A stretch of 64,000 bases of DNA. Origin: Alphaproteobacteria bacterium. GTDB taxonomy: Bacteria > Pseudomonadota > Alphaproteobacteria > Caulobacterales > Caulobacteraceae. Where the stretch lies: positions 1-64,000 of the forward strand of contig JANYET010000053.1 of the NCBI GenBank assembly GCA_025359785.1, in the 5' to 3' direction. The position numbers and the translations under genes are program-made. Every line of letters starts with the position of its first letter. The first letter of the stretch is position 1. This document shows positions 8,373-15,613 of this stretch, piece after piece. The notes beneath the pieces are model-generated. The model was not told the origin of the DNA. It did not search any database and worked only from the letters and a program-made list of their open reading frames with translations.

Positions 8373-9304
8373 CCTCCCCGCCCCTGCTCGGCGCGCTCGA
8401 CATGGCCCGTTTCACGGCGCGCGGCTTCCTGCGCTTCGACGGCGTCGTGCCGGACGAGATCAACGCCCAGTTCCTGGCGGAGGCCGGCGAGGCCGACTAT
8501 CCACAGCCGGGGCGGCGGATGATGCAGACCTATGGCGCCCTGCTCGCCAACGCCCAGATCCCGGAAGTCCCGCCCGGAACGCCGCTCCCGGCGACCTATG
8601 CGCAAGGGTCGGCGGTCGAACGCCTTCTGGCGCTGCCGCTGGTCCAGGGTGCGATCAGGAGCCTGGTGGGACCGGACCCGGTGTTCGACCACCACTTCCT
8701 GCACGTGACCTTCCCGCCCGCCTACTACGAGGCCGGCGGCGGCGAGCATGTCTCGCAGCACACGCATCAGGACTCCACGATCGACCCGTCCGAAGGGTTC
8801 GACCTGCAGATCATGTATTACCCCCACCAGGTGACCCGCGAGATGGGCGGCACGCGCTTCGTGCCGGGCACGCACCTGCGCCGCGTCAGCGAGGTGGCGT
8901 TGGGCCGCTATCAGAACATCGCCGGCCAGCAGCACATGGTCTGCGAGGCGGGCACGCTGCTCTTCCTGCACAACGGCCTCTGGCACGGTGGCGGGGTGAA
9001 CCATTCCGAGCGCACGCGCACCATGTTCAAGATCCGCATGAACCCCTCGGTCCCGCAGGTCCGGCAGTGGGACGTTTCCACCCTGCCCGCCGAACCGGCG
9101 CAGAGGCCGATCTTCTTCGTGAAGACCCCGCAGCCGGAGACGGTGGAGAGCATCCTGATGAGCCCCGAACCCTGGTTCGAGCAGGACACCGGACGGCTGG
9201 AATTCGTGAACCGGATCAAGATGTGGCGCAGGCTGGCCGGCGATCCGACCTTCGACGCCGACCACTGGATGACGCGGCTGGAGAACCCGGCGCGCAGGGC
9301 GTGA
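8369..9304 (+). CDS. Phytanoyl-CoA dioxygenase (PhyH) family protein
   Basis: Fe(II)/2-oxoglutarate-dependent oxygenase of 311 aa. The iron-binding facial triad is visible as HQD near residues 133-135 and a distal histidine in LWHGGG near residue 205, followed by HSERTR, which supplies the 2-oxoglutarate-binding arginine. The core between them (MYYPHQVTREMGGTRFVPGTH) is typical of PhyH. Such enzymes hydroxylate acyl-CoAs or small metabolites. It overlaps the hypothetical gene upstream by four bases and is followed after 13 bases by a DsbA-fold isomerase, making a three-gene operon. The substrate is unknown. Confidence 0.88.
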   Translation: MTSPPLLGALDMARFTARGFLRFDGVVPDEINAQFLAEAGEADYPQPGRRMMQTYGALLANAQIPEVPPGTPLPATYAQGSAVERLLALPLVQGAIRSLVGPDPVFDHHFLHVTFPPAYYEAGGGEHVSQHTHQDSTIDPSEGFDLQIMYYPHQVTREMGGTRFVPGTHLRRVSEVALGRYQNIAGQQHMVCEAGTLLFLHNGLWHGGGVNHSERTRTMFKIRMNPSVPQVRQWDVSTLPAEPAQRPIFFVKTPQPETVESILMSPEPWFEQDTGRLEFVNRIKMWRRLAGDPTFDADHWMTRLENPARRA

Positions 9305-9317
9305 GGATATCTGGCGC

Positions 9318-9920
9318 ATGATCGAGGTCTTCTTCGACTGCTCGAGCCCCTGGACCTATCTGGCCTTCGAGAACCTGCGGCGGCTCGCCGCCGAACTGGA
9401 GGTAGAGATCAAGTGGCGGCCGATCCTGGTCGGTGGGATCTTCAACACCATCAATCCCAGCGTCTACGCCCAGCGCGCCGACCCGGTGCCCGCCAAGGGC
9501 CGCTATATGCTGAAGGACCTCGCCGACTGGGCGCGGCACGCGGGCCTGACCATCAAGTTCCCGCCCAGCGTCTTCCCGGTGAACAGCGTCAAGGCCATGC
9601 GCGGCTGCATCGCGCTGGAGCCGCAGGGCAAGCTCGTGGACTTCGCGGCGGCCGCCTTCGAAGCCTACTGGAGCCGCGACCTCGACATCTCGCAGGACGA
9701 AATCCTGGCGGAGGTCTGCGCGCGGGCCGGCGTCGATCCGGCGGCGTTCTTCGAGGCCATCACGGCGCCTGAGATCAAGGACCAGCTTCGCCGCAATACC
9801 GAAGAGGTCGTCGCCCGCGGCGGGTTCGGCTCGCCCACCATCTTCGTCGGCGGCGACGACATGTACTTCGGCAACGACCGGATGCCGCTGATCCGGGACG
9901 CCGTGCTGCGCCGGCGCTGA
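9318..9920 (+). CDS. 2-hydroxychromene-2-carboxylate isomerase / DsbA family protein
   Basis: 200-aa thioredoxin-fold protein of the kappa-class glutathione transferase/HCCA isomerase type. The N-terminal strand MIEVFFDCSSPWTYLAFENL carries the serine normally contacting glutathione. The helical insertion contains FPVNSVKAMRG and the C-terminus GGFGSPTIFVGGDDMYFGND, with the family cis-proline. There is no CXXC, so it is an isomerase/transferase rather than an oxidase. It is the third gene of the PhyH operon and might act on a glutathione adduct or aromatic intermediate produced by the oxygenase; that link is inferred. Confidence 0.88.
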   Translation: MIEVFFDCSSPWTYLAFENLRRLAAELEVEIKWRPILVGGIFNTINPSVYAQRADPVPAKGRYMLKDLADWARHAGLTIKFPPSVFPVNSVKAMRGCIALEPQGKLVDFAAAAFEAYWSRDLDISQDEILAEVCARAGVDPAAFFEAITAPEIKDQLRRNTEEVVARGGFGSPTIFVGGDDMYFGNDRMPLIRDAVLRRR

Positions 9921-9968
9921 GGCTACAGTCGCTCTCGAAACAGAACAGGAACATGCTATAGGCGACGG

Positions 9969-12599
9969 ATGGCCGACAGCGCGGTCCCTGCCGCCGATCT
10001 CCTGCCGCCGAGGTTCGCCGACTGGTTCGCCAGCCGGGGCTGGAGCCCGCGCGCGCATCAGCTGGCGATGATCGAGCGGGCGCGGGCCGGGCGTGACGCC
10101 GTGCTGATCGCGCCGACCGGCGGCGGCAAGACCCTTGCGGGGTTCCTGCCCAGCCTGATCGACCTGGCCGAACGGTCGCCGTCCAACACACCGCGCGGAC
10201 TGCACACGCTCTATATCTCGCCGCTGAAGGCGCTGGCGGTGGATGTGGAGCGCAACCTCAACACCCCCATCGCCCAGATGGGCCTGGGCGTCACGGCGGA
10301 GAGCCGCACAGGCGACACCGGGATTTCGCGACGCCAGCGGCAGCGGGTGAAGCCGCCGGAAATCCTGCTGACCACGCCGGAGCAGCTGGCCCTGCTCTGC
10401 GCCTGGGAAGGCGCCAGGCTCTATTTCGAGAATCTGGAGTGCGTGATCCTCGACGAGATCCACACCCTGCATGCGAGCAAGCGCGGCGATCTGCTGGCCC
10501 TCGACCTCGCCCGCATCGCCCAGTTCGCGCCGAGGATGCGCCGCGTCGGGCTGTCGGCCACCGTGGACGATCCCGAGGTGATCAAGGCGTGGATGGCGAA
10601 CCACGGAAGCGTGGATGTCATCGGCCCTGCAGTTGCTCCCCTTCAGGGGGAGCCGTCCGCGCGGCGGACTGAGGGGGTTTCCGCCACCGACTCCGCAACA
10701 GACGACATCCCGAACGCTGGAGAGGAAACCCCCTCTGTCGCCCCTGGCGACACCTCCCCCAGAGGGGGAGGATCTAGCACCGTCGATCTCGTCCGCGGAC
10801 CCGCCGGGGCCGAGCCCATCGTCGAGGTGCTGTTGTCGGAGGGGCGCGTGCCGTGGGCGGGCCATACGGCGCAGCACGCGATGGCCGAGGTCTATGACGT
10901 CATCCGAAAATCCCGGACGGCGCTGGTGTTCGTCAACACCCGCTTCCAGGCCGAGTTCGCGTTCCAGGAGCTCTGGCGGCTGAACGAGGACGCCCTGCCG
11001 ATCGCCCTGCACCACGGCAGCCTGGCCGCCGAGCAGCGGCGCAAGGTCGAGGCGGCGATGGCGCGGGGCGAACTGCGCGCCGTGGTCTGCACCTCGACGC
11101 TGGACCTCGGCATCGACTGGGGCGACGTAGACCTGGTGATCCAACTCGCCTCGCCGAAGGGCGCCTCGCGGATGGTGCAGCGGATCGGCCGGGCCAACCA
11201 CCGGCTGGACGAGCCCAGCCGCGCGATCTTCGTGCCCGCCAACCGCTTCGAGATGCTGGAGTGCCAGGCCGCCCGCGAGGCCATCGCGGAAAACAAGCTG
11301 GATGGCGACCCGCCCCGCGTCGGAGCGCTCGATGTGCTGGCCCAGCACGTCATGGGCTGCGCCTGTTCCGAGCCCTTCGATCTGCTGGCGCTTTACAACG
11401 AGGTGCGCAGCGCCGGGCCCTATCGCGACCTGGCCTGGGAAGACTTCGAGCAGGTCGTCGATTTCGTCTCCACCGGCGGCTATGCGCTGAAAAACTACGA
11501 CAAGTTCCGCCGCATCGTGAAGGGCCAGGACGGCCTTTGGCGGGTGCGCAACGCCGAGACCGCCCAGCGTCACCGCCTGAACGTCGGCGCCATCGTCTCC
11601 CCGGCCGTGCTGGCGGTCCGCATAGCCATGCGTGGGGGCCGTGGCGGGCGCAAGATCGGTGAGATCGAGGAGGGCATGATCGAGATGCTGGAGCCCGGCG
11701 AGACCTTCGTCTTCGCCGGCCAGGTCTGGCGGCTGGTGGGCGTCACCAACCTCGACGTGCTGGTGCAGGCCGCGCCGGGCGCCGACCCGAAGATGCCGTC
11801 CTGGGGCGGCTCGAAGTTCGCGCTGTCGACCTATCTCGCCCAGCGGGTGCGCCAGCTGATGACCGATCAGCCGCACTGGCAGGTGCTGCCTGCCGATGTC
11901 CGCGAGTGGCTGGAGGCGCAGCGCGACCGCTCGCTGATCCCAGAGCCCGACGAGATGCTGCTGGAAACCTTCGCCCGCGGCCACCGCCAGTTCATGGTCT
12001 GCTACCCTTTTGAGGGGCGCCTGGCGCACACCACGCTGGCCATGTTGCTGACGCGGCGGCTGGAGCGGGCCGGCGCGGGGCCGCTGGGCTTCGTCTGCAA
12101 CGACTATGCGCTGGCGGTCTGGGCGGTGAAGCCGATGGACGGCCTCGATTTCGGCGAACTTTTCGACGAGGACATGCTGGGCGACGACCTGGAGGCCTGG
12201 CTCGCCGACAGCTTCATGATGAAGCGCGCCTTCAAGGGCTGCGCGATCATAGCGGGCCTGATCGAGCGGCGGTTCCCGGGGCAGGAACAGAAGACGGGGC
12301 GACAGATCACCTTCTCCACCGACCTGATCTACGACACGCTGAGGCGCCACCAGCCGGATCACCTGCTGCTGCGCTGCGCGCGCGACGACGCGGCGACGGG
12401 CCTGGTGGACGTGGCGCGGTTGGGGCAGATGCTGTCCCGCATCAAGGGGCGAATCCGACATTCCGCCCTCGAACACCTATCGCCGTTTTCGGTGCCGATC
12501 CTGCTCGAAATCGGCAAGGAGCGGAGCCCTGGCCATGCCGGCGAGACCATGATCCTGCGCGAAGCCGAGGACGACCTGATCGCCGAGGCCCTGGGATGA
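9969..12599 (+). CDS. Ligase-associated DNA damage response DEXH-box helicase (Lhr-type) with in-frame repeat insertion
   Basis: Superfamily 2 ATP-dependent helicase of 876 aa, the Lhr-like member of the bacterial ligase-associated DNA repair set. Walker A (PTGGGKT, about residue 48), DEIH box (about 160), SAT motif (about 199), VFVNTR and the QRIGRANH motif VI are intact, followed by the Lhr winged-helix and DUF4670-like C-terminal part. Residues about 222-270 between the two RecA lobes are low-complexity and encoded by a palindromic repeat element (10635-10772) that stays in frame. The stop overlaps the start of the PdeM nuclease gene (ATGA). The usual ATP-dependent DNA ligase and exonuclease partners are not in the window. 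Confidence 0.92.
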   Translation: MADSAVPAADLLPPRFADWFASRGWSPRAHQLAMIERARAGRDAVLIAPTGGGKTLAGFLPSLIDLAERSPSNTPRGLHTLYISPLKALAVDVERNLNTPIAQMGLGVTAESRTGDTGISRRQRQRVKPPEILLTTPEQLALLCAWEGARLYFENLECVILDEIHTLHASKRGDLLALDLARIAQFAPRMRRVGLSATVDDPEVIKAWMANHGSVDVIGPAVAPLQGEPSARRTEGVSATDSATDDIPNAGEETPSVAPGDTSPRGGGSSTVDLVRGPAGAEPIVEVLLSEGRVPWAGHTAQHAMAEVYDVIRKSRTALVFVNTRFQAEFAFQELWRLNEDALPIALHHGSLAAEQRRKVEAAMARGELRAVVCTSTLDLGIDWGDVDLVIQLASPKGASRMVQRIGRANHRLDEPSRAIFVPANRFEMLECQAAREAIAENKLDGDPPRVGALDVLAQHVMGCACSEPFDLLALYNEVRSAGPYRDLAWEDFEQVVDFVSTGGYALKNYDKFRRIVKGQDGLWRVRNAETAQRHRLNVGAIVSPAVLAVRIAMRGGRGGRKIGEIEEGMIEMLEPGETFVFAGQVWRLVGVTNLDVLVQAAPGADPKMPSWGGSKFALSTYLAQRVRQLMTDQPHWQVLPADVREWLEAQRDRSLIPEPDEMLLETFARGHRQFMVCYPFEGRLAHTTLAMLLTRRLERAGAGPLGFVCNDYALAVWAVKPMDGLDFGELFDEDMLGDDLEAWLADSFMMKRAFKGCAIIAGLIERRFPGQEQKTGRQITFSTDLIYDTLRRHQPDHLLLRCARDDAATGLVDVARLGQMLSRIKGRIRHSALEHLSPFSVPILLEIGKERSPGHAGETMILREAEDDLIAEALG
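10635..10772. repeat. Palindromic repeat pair inserted in the helicase coding sequence
   Basis: Two small hairpins (10635-10653 around GCTCCCC/GGGGGAGC and 10753-10771 around CCTCCCCC/GGGGGAGG) and an inner perfect 12-base inverted pair (GAGGGGGTTTCC at 10671-10682, complement at 10724-10735). It resembles intergenic elements of this genome such as the one at 39357-39503. It contains no stop codon in the helicase frame and encodes about 46-50 extra residues. Confidence 0.8.
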
Positions 12600-13342
12600 G
12601 CGCGCCCTCTTCAAGCCCTGTCGCATCCGCCAGCTTCGCCTATGGCTTCGCCGCCGCGGACTGCGGGGGTCTGCGCACCCGTGTCGGCGCGGCCGAGGCG
12701 CTGTTGCGCTGCTCCGGCGCGCTGTGGCTGGCCGCCGAGCGGTGCCTGGTGGTGGCGGACCTTCACCTGGAGAAGGGGTCTGCCTATGCCGCCCGCGGCC
12801 AGATGCTGCCGCCCTACGACACCCGCGAGACCCTGCGGCGCCTTGCCGTCGAGATCGAGGCCCTGACGCCGGCGACGGTGATCCTGCTGGGCGACACCTT
12901 CCACGACCGCCGGTCGGAGTCGCGCCTGGCCGCCGACGACGCCGAGGCCTTGCGCGGTCTGGCGCGCGGCCGGACGCTGATCTGGGTGATCGGCAACCAC
13001 GACGCCGACGGGCCACGCGCCCTGCCGGGCGAGGTCGCCGACGAACTGACGCTGGCGGGCCTGACCCTGCGCCATGAGCCACGGGCCGGCCTGAACCCCG
13101 GCGAGGTCTCCGGCCACCTGCATCCCGCCGCGCGGGTAAAGGCCACGCGGGGCGCCGTGCGCCGCCGCTGCTTCATCACCGATGCGGAGCGGCTGATCCT
13201 GCCGGCCTTCGGCGCCTACGCGGGCGGCCTGAACGTGCGCGATGCGGCCTTCGCCGGCCTGTTCGCCCGGCCGCCGCTGGCCGCGGCGCTGGGGTTCGGA
13301 CGGGTCCATGCGGTAGGCTGGCGATCGCTGGTCGGCGATTAG
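12596..13342 (+). CDS. pdeM: Ligase-associated DNA damage response endonuclease PdeM
   Basis: Calcineurin-like metallophosphoesterase of 248 aa. The metal-binding motifs are DLHLEKG (about residue 55), GDTFHD (about 98), GNHD (about 133) and a terminal GHLHP (about 175). PdeM is the nuclease component commonly encoded beside the Lhr-type helicase, and this gene overlaps that helicase by four bases (ATGA). The N-terminus has a short Ser/Ala-rich stretch before the fold and no signal peptide. Good length match to the family. Part of the DNA damage response set; the ligase itself must be elsewhere in the genome. Confidence 0.9.
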   Translation: MSAPSSSPVASASFAYGFAAADCGGLRTRVGAAEALLRCSGALWLAAERCLVVADLHLEKGSAYAARGQMLPPYDTRETLRRLAVEIEALTPATVILLGDTFHDRRSESRLAADDAEALRGLARGRTLIWVIGNHDADGPRALPGEVADELTLAGLTLRHEPRAGLNPGEVSGHLHPAARVKATRGAVRRRCFITDAERLILPAFGAYAGGLNVRDAAFAGLFARPPLAAALGFGRVHAVGWRSLVGD

Positions 13343-13357
13343 ATCCCGCCGCCGCGC

Positions 13358-13840
13358 TCAGACGTGGCCGGTCTTCATCGCCTGGTCGAGACAGACGGCG
13401 AGCGAGATGCAGGCCGCCGTGGTCAGCGCCGTCGACAGTCTGGGGTAGCGCGCCGGGACATCCGGGCCCTGGTGGTCGAACAGCCATTGCACCAGGAAGG
13501 CCCCGATGCAGCCGCCGATGATCCAACCCTCCGGAAGGCGATGTCGTGAGGCCAGAATGGTCCAGGCGACCACCGGCGACAGCACCGAGATCAACAGTCG
13601 CGCGGACCGCGGATGGGGCCGCGCGCTCTCCAGGCCCCAACGCGCGCCACCCAGAAAGGCCAGGGTCACGCCGGACCAGGTGAGGATGACGGTCAGCGCC
13701 GGGCGGGCGAGGTCGGGTTCGCCCCAGCCATAGGCCGCCGCGGCGAGCGGAAACGGCGCCAGCGCACAGATCGCGATTATCCACAGCGCCGGCGGGATTC
13801 GGTCGTAGCCGGCTGAGATGTGCGGACCGTCCGTCACCAT
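13358..13840 (-). CDS. DUF3429 domain membrane protein
   Basis: 160-aa integral membrane protein with about four or five hydrophobic segments and the DUF3429 hallmark FLGGARWGLE. The last gene of an apparent operon (TauE/SafE exporter, TIGR02186 protein, this gene): its ATG at 13840 directly abuts the preceding stop codon at 13841. DUF3429 proteins are widespread in alphaproteobacteria and have no assigned function. Confidence 0.82.
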   Translation of the reverse strand: MVTDGPHISAGYDRIPPALWIIAICALAPFPLAAAAYGWGEPDLARPALTVILTWSGVTLAFLGGARWGLESARPHPRSARLLISVLSPVVAWTILASRHRLPEGWIIGGCIGAFLVQWLFDHQGPDVPARYPRLSTALTTAACISLAVCLDQAMKTGHV

Positions 13841-14617
13841 TCAGTCTCTCCGAAACGCCGAAGACGCCGCCCAGCCGGCCGCCAGCGCGAAGGCCATGGC
13901 AGCTAGACCGTAGGACCATGGCCTGCGATGCGCCCAAAGGTAAAGCCCACGCTCGACCCCGACCTTTTCGACGGTCAGGGTCCGGGTCTTCTCCGCGACC
14001 GGCTGGCCGTCCTGGAACAGCAGGATGCGGACGTCATAGCGACCGATCGGCGCCTCGGCGGGCAACGGAATCTCGGCGCGAAACAGTCCCTTGTCGACGA
14101 AACGGACGCCGTGTTCGTTGACGTCATAGAGGTGCTGGGCGGTCTTCAGGCGCACCACCGCGTTGCGCCAGTCGAGGTAGTCGGCGCCCAGTCGGCTGAC
14201 CACCACGTCCTGCACGCCATAGCGGCTCTCGGTGCGTTGTTCGGCGGGTGCGTTGATCGCCAGATGGTCGACGCCGGCCTCCAGCCGGCGCAGCACCCCG
14301 AAGCGGGCGATGTCGTCCAGCGGCCGGGTCGAGGCGGCGATATAGAAGCCGGGCGCGCCCTGGAAGACCACCGGCCGGCTGTTGACCCAGAGCCCGGCGA
14401 CGCGGCTCTTGCGCGCGATCCGCACCGGCTGCTCGGGGCCGCGAACGATGACCACCACGTCGCTAGGCCGCGCCTGCGGATCGAACACCGCGCCGTAGAG
14501 CACGATCCGGTCACCCCGGAAGTCGGAGTTCACCCGGACATTGGTTTCGGTCAGCGCGGCGGAGACCACGGCGGAGTCGGCGGGCGATGGCGGGACTGGT
14601 GGCGGCGCGGCGATCAT
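13841..14617 (-). CDS. TIGR02186 family membrane-anchored protein
   Basis: 258-aa protein with a beta-rich body (DFRGDRIVLYGAVFDPQ, RSRVAGLWVNSRPVVFQGAPGFY-like strands) and one C-terminal transmembrane segment (WSYGLAAMAFALAAGWAAS), matching the TIGR02186 family that sits beside TauE/SafE exporters in alphaproteobacteria. The start overlaps the exporter's stop (ATGA, 14614-14617). Unlike most members I see no N-terminal signal peptide, only a Pro/Ala-rich stretch, so export of the body is uncertain. Function unknown; probably a partner of the exporter. Confidence 0.78.
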   Translation of the reverse strand: MIAAPPPVPPSPADSAVVSAALTETNVRVNSDFRGDRIVLYGAVFDPQARPSDVVVIVRGPEQPVRIARKSRVAGLWVNSRPVVFQGAPGFYIAASTRPLDDIARFGVLRRLEAGVDHLAINAPAEQRTESRYGVQDVVVSRLGADYLDWRNAVVRLKTAQHLYDVNEHGVRFVDKGLFRAEIPLPAEAPIGRYDVRILLFQDGQPVAEKTRTLTVEKVGVERGLYLWAHRRPWSYGLAAMAFALAAGWAASSAFRRD

Positions 14618-15537
14618 CCGCCGCTTCCGGACATCAGCACGAAGGCCTCGTGCGGGGTGAAGAACAGGCCCAGGCCCATCCTCAGGCCGACGCAGAGCAC
14701 GATCAGCGCCAGTAAGGCCCGCAGTTCTTCCGCGCGAAACCGCGACGAGGCTCGCGCGCCAAGCTGGGCGCCGATCACCCCGCCGACCAGCAGCAGCGTG
14801 GCCAGCAGGATGTCGACCGTCTGGTTGCGGCCGGCCTGCAGCACGCCGGTAAGCGCCGTGGTGATGATGATCTGGAAGAGGCTGGTGCCGACCACGACGC
14901 TGGCCGGCATCCGCAGGATATAGACCATGGCCGGCACCAGGATAAAGCCGCCGCCGACCCCCATGATCGCCGACAACACGCCCACGAAGGCCCCCAGCGC
15001 GATCGGTGGGATGACGCTGATATAGAGCCGCGAGCGGGGGAAGCGCAGCTTCAGCGGCAGGCCGTAGAGCCAGGGCGGCCGGCGGTCACGCCGAGGCGGC
15101 GGCGGCGCGTTGCGGCGCCGGCGCAGGATCGCGCCCACCGACTCCCAGAACATCAGCCCGCCGATGATCCCTAGGAAGATCAGGTAGGAAAGCGCCACCA
15201 CCAGGTCAGCCTGGCCCAGCAGGCGCAGCCATCGGAACAGCTCGACGCCGACCACCGCGCCGACCACACCGCCTGAGGCCAGCACGCCGCCCATCCGGAA
15301 ATCCACCGAGCGCTTGCGGCTGTAGGAGATCACGCTCGACATCGACGAGGCAGCGACATGGTTCGACATGCTGGCCACGGCGACGGCCGGCGGGATGCCG
15401 AGGAAAACCAGCACCGGGGTCATCAGGAACCCGCCGCCGATCCCGAACATGCCGGAAATGAAGCCCACCAGCGCGCCCAGCGCCACCAGCAGCGGCGCAT
15501 TCACGGACACCTCGGCGATGGGCAGGTAGAGGTCCAA
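14614..15537 (-). CDS. Sulfite exporter TauE/SafE family protein
   Basis: 307-aa polytopic inner-membrane protein of the TauE/SafE family, exporters or transporters of sulfur-containing anions. Two homologous halves are visible, each with a glycine-rich motif: GFISGMFGIGGGFLMTPVL near residue 25 and GVLSAIMGVGGGFILVPAM near residue 195. The first gene of a three-gene operon with a TIGR02186 protein and a DUF3429 protein. The true substrate is not readable from the sequence. Confidence 0.9.
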   Translation of the reverse strand: MDLYLPIAEVSVNAPLLVALGALVGFISGMFGIGGGFLMTPVLVFLGIPPAVAVASMSNHVAASSMSSVISYSRKRSVDFRMGGVLASGGVVGAVVGVELFRWLRLLGQADLVVALSYLIFLGIIGGLMFWESVGAILRRRRNAPPPPRRDRRPPWLYGLPLKLRFPRSRLYISVIPPIALGAFVGVLSAIMGVGGGFILVPAMVYILRMPASVVVGTSLFQIIITTALTGVLQAGRNQTVDILLATLLLVGGVIGAQLGARASSRFRAEELRALLALIVLCVGLRMGLGLFFTPHEAFVLMSGSGG

Positions 15538-15613
15538 AAACGCTGCGCCTCAGTTACGAGCCGGCGCCCGGCTTTCGATCAACGCCCACCCTTCAATCGA
15601 AACCAGGCCTCGA

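Noticed and set aside
9216..12476. Very long open frame (over 1000 codons) on the minus strand
   Set aside because: It mirrors the helicase gene in high-GC DNA, is Arg/His/Gly/Asp-rich, has no domain pattern and no ribosome site. An antisense shadow.
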